NCBI GenBank assembly: GCA_008975185.1
Contig: BFAU01000103.1
Coordinates: 1 to 9,390 of the forward strand
Direction of reading: 5' to 3'
Source of the DNA: a bacterium MnTg04
GTDB lineage: Bacteria > Pseudomonadota > Gammaproteobacteria > Steroidobacterales > MnTg04
DNA length: 9,390 nucleotides
Below the pieces are notes generated by a model. The model saw only the letters and a list, made by a program, of their open reading frames with translations. It did not search any database and was not told the origin of the DNA. How positions within the stretch are numbered: the stretch's first letter is position 1; every line of letters starts with the position of its first letter. The translations under genes and the position numbers were made by a program. Shown in pieces: positions 6,098-9,390 of the stretch.

Positions 6098-6171
6098 TGG
6101 GGGATCGTCTAGTGGTAGGACTGCGGACTCTGACTCCGCCAACCTAGGTTCGAATCCTAGTCCCCCAACCA
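6098..6171 (+). tRNA. tRNA-Gln (anticodon CUG)
   Basis: The sequence folds into a full cloverleaf. The acceptor stem TGGGGGA (6098-6104) pairs with TCCCCCA (6161-6167), followed by discriminator A and an encoded CCA. The D-arm is GTCTAGTGGTAGGAC. The anticodon stem GCGGA/TCCGC holds the loop CTCTGAC with anticodon CTG at 6130-6132, which reads CAG. The T-arm is CTAGG-TTCGAAT-CCTAG. The UGGGG acceptor and U8-C9 are also found in E. coli tRNA-Gln. It lies directly behind rpsI on the same strand with no promoter visible, so it may be transcribed with the ribosomal-protein operon. Confidence 0.96.
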
Positions 6172-6203
6172 AAAACTCGAAAGTTCACAGGACGTGGGCT
6201 TCT

Positions 6204-6854
6204 CTAATCGGTCGCGAAACAGTAAAACAAACCATCACCGCCGGTGCCTCGCAAGTCACTCTGACTACAGCCACGTGAGCCGTGTGCGCTGTTCCAGGAC
6301 GTCGGATTTGCACCGCCACCCGTGCGGTCGTGATGGCCTACCTGTGCACTGCCATCGGCTTCACTGTAGGTCCAGTTCAGGCACGTATGTTCCTGACCGT
6401 CCGTGTATGCAGTACCGTCGAGATTCGATCCGCTCAGGATATCGTGGCGATTCGGTTTGTCCCCTCGGCCATTGATGACATCGCCGTTCTCACTGATCGA
6501 ATTGTTTTTACTGAGGTTGTTTTTGTCGCTGTGCAGATCAGCGACGTCTGTCGCTACCAGCACTCCGTTCGCATTTGACCACGGCCCTGTGCCGATCCGG
6601 TCGCGAGCATTAATCGCAGGCTCGCCTTCTGCACCGGCACTACTCAGATACGCGCGCCAGGTTTTTCCACCGGCGCCGACGGATTCGGCGAGTGCCTGGC
6701 AGTGCGCGTCAGCGCCGGTCAGACCACCAAGATTGGCCCCGTCCCCCGGACCTTCACTGGTCAGGAAGAAGCTCATGTTCGAATCTTCGGCACTTGCGAA
6801 TCCGAAACCGGTGGCAACTACTATCGCACACAACATCGATATCCCTTTTTTCAT
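6204..6854 (-). CDS. Secreted lectin-like protein (C-type-lectin/endostatin-like fold, DUF1554-like)
   Basis: This 216-residue exported protein has a clear signal peptide: MKKGISM, then a hydrophobic core to residue 20, with cleavage after FASA at residue 22. The mature domain opens FFLTSEGPGDGANLGGLTGADAHC. It continues with GGKTWRAYLSS (63-72), the block NARDRIGTGPWSNANGV (82-98), and NGRGDKPNRHDILSGS (128-143). It ends with TCLNW, VGHHDRTGG and SWNSAHGSRGCS, then GGDGLFYCFA. I recall this pattern from bacterial proteins annotated as lectin or as having a collagen XVIII/endostatin-like fold; ligand and role are unknown. Four mature cysteines (C52, C158, C196, C212) could form two disulfides, as expected outside the cytoplasm. 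The ATG has an excellent GGGAGGA about eight bases upstream. It is convergent with tRNA-Gln and 98 bp behind the DUF6940 gene. No sortase or lipobox signal is seen. Confidence 0.72.
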   Translation of the reverse strand: MKKGISMLCAIVVATGFGFASAEDSNMSFFLTSEGPGDGANLGGLTGADAHCQALAESVGAGGKTWRAYLSSAGAEGEPAINARDRIGTGPWSNANGVLVATDVADLHSDKNNLSKNNSISENGDVINGRGDKPNRHDILSGSNLDGTAYTDGQEHTCLNWTYSEADGSAQVGHHDRTGGGANPTSWNSAHGSRGCSQSDLRGTGGDGLFYCFATD

Positions 6855-6860
6855 GGTTCA

Positions 6861-6870
6861 GGTCCTCCCT
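6861..6870 (-). promoter_or_regulatory. Strong ribosome-binding site of the lectin-like gene
   Basis: On the minus strand AGGGAGGACC ends six bases before the ATG at 6854. The GGAGGA core is a near-perfect Shine-Dalgarno, implying strong translation of the secreted protein. Confidence 0.7.
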
Positions 6871-6952
6871 TTGGCTAGTCTACTGTACGTCGGAGCGTAA
6901 ATGGGTCGCAGAGATCGAAGCTGATAAGGCGGCACAACTGAAAGCAATATAT

Positions 6953-7543
6953 TCAGCATGACCGGTAAGGGTCGTGAGTATAGTACTTGGGGCGGCTGTC
7001 CAATCTCACGTGCAGCCAGAATATGCCGGTTCCCGCGGTACTCAACCACAAGGGCCGGTCACTGAGGCGCTCTCGAACCGCGTTCCCGACATGTTTCCAA
7101 AACGCGTGTTGCTGTGCAACGGGTGCGTTGCGGGTGAATTCGGCCAGGTGGGCGTACGCCGAGTCGGATCCAACCGGGCACGGCACGACCAGCAACGCAT
7201 CCTTGCCGAGATTCCAAAATGTAACGATGTCGTCATCGACATCCGATGATTCGAAATAGCTGGCAAAGGTGAGCGGGTCCGCTCGCACATTGCGCAGTTG
7301 CGAGCTGTCTACAAGTACAAACTCGAATTCCTGGTCGAAGGTGGCGGACGTGACTGGCGGCGTCTCCCAGTACAATGCTTGAAACGGTGCCTGGGTGACT
7401 AGAGATATGAAAAAGCTGCGGAACTCCTCCTCCTCCTGCCACGCTTCTACGACACTGGAATACCGCATCGGTTCTTCGTTTCGCGTAATCCTGATCTTCT
7501 GGATACGGTCAGCGTCGAGAGATTGTATCTGTGCATCCCACAT
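6953..7543 (-). CDS. DUF6940 family protein, function unknown
   Basis: This 196-residue protein is soluble as far as can be seen, with no signal peptide or membrane segment. I assign it to DUF6940 from remembered conserved blocks, not from a search. They are APFQALYWETPPVT (52-65), FEFVLVDSSQLRN (73-85), FWNLGKDALLVVPCP (109-123), YAHLAEFTRNAP (130-141), and PLWLSTAGTGIFWLHVRLDSRPKYY (164-188). No nucleotide-binding, zinc-ribbon or classical catalytic motif is evident. The aromatic and His/Arg-rich C-terminus (WLHVRLDSRPKYY) is the most conserved-looking part. The ATG at 7543 is chosen because a longer reading to a TTG at 7624 would run into fetB. With this start the gene begins 22 bp after the fetB stop, so it is probably the third gene of a GFA-fetB-DUF6940 transcript. 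It may work with that permease, but this is only context. Confidence 0.72.
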   Translation of the reverse strand: MWDAQIQSLDADRIQKIRITRNEEPMRYSSVVEAWQEEEEFRSFFISLVTQAPFQALYWETPPVTSATFDQEFEFVLVDSSQLRNVRADPLTFASYFESSDVDDDIVTFWNLGKDALLVVPCPVGSDSAYAHLAEFTRNAPVAQQHAFWKHVGNAVRERLSDRPLWLSTAGTGIFWLHVRLDSRPKYYTHDPYRSC

Positions 7544-7565
7544 GAGCTGATTGCATCCGGTTTCT

Positions 7566-8270
7566 CTATTTCGTCTTTTTGGCCAGCGCCAAATAAATGG
7601 CCGAGGATATTCCGGCGCCGCCAAAAATCATGCACATCACGACGATCTGGTACCTGGCCGCGATAAACGGCGATACGCCGGAGAGAATTTGCCCGGTCAT
7701 CATGCCCGGCAACGAAACCAGGCCCACGGCGAACAGCGAATTGATGATAGGAATTAGTGACGCCTGCAATGCCGTACTTCGTGCTTCGGCGTAGCCGACG
7801 TCTCTGCCCCGTTCCGCCTCGAATCGTTCAGCCGCGAGACTGACGGCGTTCATCGAATTGGCAAATATCATGCCGGCAAGCGGAACCATGTAACGCGGCA
7901 AAAACCAGGGCTCGATCCCCAGGACCACCTGCGTTACCAGCGCGAGTGTCAGGACGCCGCTGACTGTAATGGCAATGAACGCGTTTCTGAACAGGTGAGG
8001 CTGCTTGTGCCGTAATGGCCGGATGGCGATCCAGCTTGCGACCGCCAGCATCACCGCCAGGACCAGGATGATGATGCCCGGCTGTTCGGCGTCGAATATG
8101 TATGCCAGCACAAATCCGATCAGCAGCAGCTGAATCAGCATCCGCGCGACCGCATAAACAGCGGTGGGTCCGGTAGTCGTCCAGCGAAACAAGATGCCGA
8201 CGACGACGGCAGCCGGCAGCAAAGCCCAGATCAGTCCGGAAATCGTAATGACTTGAACCGAGGTATTCAT
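7566..8270 (-). CDS. fetB: FetB/YbbM-type ABC transporter permease (UPF0014)
   Basis: This 234-residue inner-membrane protein belongs to the UPF0014 family. E. coli FetB exports iron with the ATPase FetA, and plant STAR2/ALS3 act in aluminium tolerance. About seven transmembrane segments are visible, roughly at residues 6-27, 36-60, 65-84, 98-118, 123-143, 174-197 and 206-228. Family motifs are RMLIQLLLIG (43-52) and PLAGMIFANSMNAVSLAAERF (130-150). The block PIINSLFAVGLVSLPGMMTGQILSG (174-198) and RYQIVVMCM (207-214) follow. The cytoplasmic loop at about 150-172 is the likely ATPase contact. The ATG at 8268-8270 lies four bases after the stop of the GFA gene and gives the family length. No FetA-like ATPase is next to it here, which is unusual, so the transport partner must be encoded elsewhere or be absent. 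Confidence 0.85.
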   Translation of the reverse strand: MNTSVQVITISGLIWALLPAAVVVGILFRWTTTGPTAVYAVARMLIQLLLIGFVLAYIFDAEQPGIIILVLAVMLAVASWIAIRPLRHKQPHLFRNAFIAITVSGVLTLALVTQVVLGIEPWFLPRYMVPLAGMIFANSMNAVSLAAERFEAERGRDVGYAEARSTALQASLIPIINSLFAVGLVSLPGMMTGQILSGVSPFIAARYQIVVMCMIFGGAGISSAIYLALAKKTK

Positions 8271-8274
8271 AGCG

Positions 8275-8760
8275 TTACGACTGCATAGCGATAAGCGCCG
8301 CTCGGCGCGCCAGACTGTCCGCAGGCCACATGTCCGATGTCTCGTAGTACTCCTCGACGGCCGGAATATCTGGAGGAAGTACGACCCAGTGTTGTTTGGA
8401 CGCAGTGAAAATGTGGATGTCGGGCGGAAGACGATCGGGTTCATCAAGCGTGCCGACGCGGACGCAGTGGATCGCGTCGCTGGAGTAGTTGCTCCAGACC
8501 GCGACATGACATTTTGAACAGCGAGAAATTCTCTGGCCGTTACCGCTATGGGATGGCGTATCGATGATCTCGACTTCACCGGTCAACACCGCAACGCGGT
8601 CGGCCTCGATCATCGCGTTGATTACAAAAGCGCTCCCCGTTTCACGTTGGCACCAGCGGCAGTGGCAGCAGTGCACGATCAAAGGATTCGAGGTCATGCG
8701 ATAGCGCACCTGGCGGCAAGTGCAGCCACCGTCATGAGATGTCGTTTCGGTGGTGTTCAT
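8275..8760 (-). CDS. GFA/CENP-V family zinc protein
   Basis: This 161-residue soluble protein of the GFA (CENP-V/Mss4-like) family resembles glutathione-dependent formaldehyde-activating enzyme. Many members have no known substrate. The two zinc sites can be read: structural ligands C13 and C15 (GGCTCRQVRY) with C81 and C84 (SRCSKCHVAVWS), and the second site C32, C34 and C37 in HCCHCRWCQRETGSAF, with C31 as an extra Cys. The FCxxCG-like and GxCxC patterns are complete, so the protein should bind zinc. The C-terminal half ends with HIFTASKQHWVVLPPDIP, a normal GFA ending. The ATG at 8758-8760 is the first of the frame near the family start, with TGAGAA about ten bases upstream. It is the first gene of the GFA-fetB-DUF6940 cluster, four bases before fetB. 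Confidence 0.88.
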   Translation of the reverse strand: MNTTETTSHDGGCTCRQVRYRMTSNPLIVHCCHCRWCQRETGSAFVINAMIEADRVAVLTGEVEIIDTPSHSGNGQRISRCSKCHVAVWSNYSSDAIHCVRVGTLDEPDRLPPDIHIFTASKQHWVVLPPDIPAVEEYYETSDMWPADSLARRAALIAMQS

Positions 8761-8829
8761 AAACCGGTTCTCACTGAAAAGCTACGGGATGTTCCGATGT
8801 TTAAATTGCGAAGATAGTCAATCGTAACC

Positions 8830-8919
8830 ATGGCTATAGACCATCAATACAAAAAGCACAAGCACGCTCAAAAATTTCGGAACAGCAAAGGTATCAACGT
8901 ATTAATGGCTAAAGATTAG
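8830..8919 (+). CDS. Doubtful 29-residue basic micro-ORF
   Basis: An ATG-to-TAG frame on the plus strand encodes a 29-residue peptide that is strongly basic (Lys, His and Arg, for example YKKHKHAQKFR at residues 7-17). It has no recognised relative and no membrane segment. No clear Shine-Dalgarno precedes it (GAAGATAG lies too far upstream), and a stop precedes it in frame at 8815-8817. It lies in an AT-richer intergenic region, divergent from the GFA gene. It may be chance. Confidence 0.15.
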   Translation: MAIDHQYKKHKHAQKFRNSKGINVLMAKD

Positions 8920-9062
8920 CAGGGCCACGAGCGTCCGGGATCGGTGATTCACAGGCAGGAGAATTATTGTACGCCAACCCAGGTCGGCTATCGCCGGATA
9001 TGGCGGCTGAATCCGGGCGTTGATTTGGTGGTCAGGATTTCATCGCCGATGTGTGTTGGCAG

Positions 9063-9103
9063 GCACGCGTGCGAAACAAATTCGCACCGGTCGGAACGAC
9101 CGG
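9063..9103 (-). terminator. Tandem hairpins behind the TonB receptor gene
   Basis: Two perfect stems lie next to each other. CCGGTCG/CGACCGG with loop GAA (plus strand 9087-9103) starts six bases after the receptor's stop. GTGCGAA/TTCGCAC with a five-base loop (9069-9087) follows directly and shares one base with the first. The second stem's outer arm also belongs to the self-complementary GCACGCGTGC (9063-9072). No long T-run follows, so a factor-dependent or stabilising 3' end is as likely as an intrinsic terminator. Confidence 0.5.
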
Positions 9104-9108
9104 ATTGC

Positions 9109-9390
9109 CTACAATTCGATTCGAAAACCAACAAACGCCGATCGGTCCTTGCCGGGTCGCAAACCGGCTGGCCGTAGCGCCGCGACATAATCTTCGTCCA
9201 ACAGGTTTTCCACCCGCATGAACAGACCGAGCGTCGGCGTCAATGCATAGCCCGCCGAAACGTCGAGCACCCATTTCGAGTCCGTGCCTTCGCCGGCCAG
9301 GATCGGCCCGTTCCCGGCCACGGCGCGGGTTTCGTCCTGGTAGGCGGCTCTCAGGTGCAGGCCGAACTTGTTGCCAACCAGGCCGATGGC
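9109..9390 (-). CDS. TonB-dependent receptor, C-terminal part only
   Basis: The last 93 residues of an outer-membrane TonB-dependent receptor; the gene enters from the right edge on the minus strand. These receptors import siderophores, vitamin B12 or other large ligands using TonB energy. The fragment shows alternating beta-strand pattern (FGLHLRAAYQDE, WVLDVSAGYALTPTLGLFMR) and the hallmark final block VENLLDEDYVAALRPAGLRPGKDR, which corresponds to the N-L-x-D-x-x-Y and RP-GRPR-like ending of the barrel. It ends in FVGFRIEL with a terminal Leu, where most barrels carry Phe. The RPAGLRPG pattern reminds me of FecA-like receptors, but the ligand cannot be told from this end. A stop at 9109-9111 is followed by tandem hairpins. 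Confidence 0.85.
   Translation of the reverse strand, partial: AIGLVGNKFGLHLRAAYQDETRAVAGNGPILAGEGTDSKWVLDVSAGYALTPTLGLFMRVENLLDEDYVAALRPAGLRPGKDRSAFVGFRIEL

Larger units (their letters stand above)
8761..9108. other. 348-bp spacer between the GFA gene and the TonB receptor gene
   Basis: This stretch holds no convincing gene. It is relatively A-rich from about 8770 to 8920. On the minus strand it should contain the GFA-cluster promoter. A TTGACT -35-like hexamer occurs at 8821-8816 but has no good -10 at the right distance. A 29-codon reading frame (8830-8919, plus strand) and tandem hairpins near 9063-9103 are given separately. Confidence 0.6.

Noticed and set aside
6459..6467. RGD tripeptide in the lectin-like protein (residues 130-132) as a cell-adhesion motif
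   Set aside because: It lies in what looks like a family-conserved block (NGRGDKPNRHD), so it is more likely structural; RGD alone is weak evidence.
6098..6900. tRNA-Gln as an integration site for the genes to its right
   Set aside because: No second copy of the tRNA 3' end and no integrase is present in the window.
7544..7624. Longer DUF6940 start at TTG 7624
   Set aside because: It would overlap the fetB coding end by some 58 bp and add a stretch unlike the rest of the protein.
8271..8579. Extension of fetB to 8579
   Set aside because: The extra part is an out-of-frame reading of the GFA gene and lacks any FetB similarity.
1..9390. CRISPR arrays, insertion sequences, phage or toxin-antitoxin genes
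   Set aside because: No regularly spaced repeats, transposase or integrase motifs, or paired small toxin-antitoxin frames were seen on either strand.

Overview
The window looks like a gammaproteobacterial chromosome of moderately high GC, not a phage or plasmid. The evidence is a gamma-type CRP/Vfr protein, an Escherichia-type SpeD, a bacterial COQ7, an rplM-rpsI pair with L13 of 142 residues, and a tRNA-Gln(CUG) with an encoded CCA. The block crp, speD, coq7 resembles the vfr-speD-coq7 neighbourhood of Pseudomonas and its relatives. I cannot name the genus from sequence alone.

Left part (1-3863), core metabolism and regulation. The 3' end of a glutamine amidotransferase (trpG/pabA type) runs into the window and faces a convergent crp. 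Crp and speD (spermidine synthesis) are divergent across about 195 bp. SpeD converges on coq7 (ubiquinone hydroxylation). Coq7 is translationally coupled by an ATGA overlap to an upstream GlcF-like protein with two [4Fe-4S] motifs and two CCG domains.

Middle (3864-6171), envelope, redox and translation genes on the plus strand. A DUF481 outer-membrane beta-barrel protein starts at a TTG codon with a strong Shine-Dalgarno and is followed closely by a small [2Fe-2S] thioredoxin-like ferredoxin. Next come a good sigma70-like promoter with a structured leader, rplM and rpsI. A tight hairpin follows rpsI, and tRNA-Gln(CUG) lies six bases after it.

Right part (6172-9390), more accessory in character and all on the minus strand. 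Reading in the direction of transcription, from the right edge: the C-terminus of a TonB-dependent receptor with two tandem hairpins behind its stop; a largely empty 348-bp spacer with one doubtful basic micro-ORF on the plus strand; a compact cluster of a GFA/CENP-V zinc protein, a FetB-type ABC permease without its ATPase, and a DUF6940 protein of unknown function; and a secreted, disulfide-containing lectin-like protein that converges on the tRNA.

I found no CRISPR array, transposase, integrase or recognisable defence system. The least described material is the GFA-fetB-DUF6940 cluster, the secreted lectin-like protein, and the repeat and hairpin structure around the rplM promoter.
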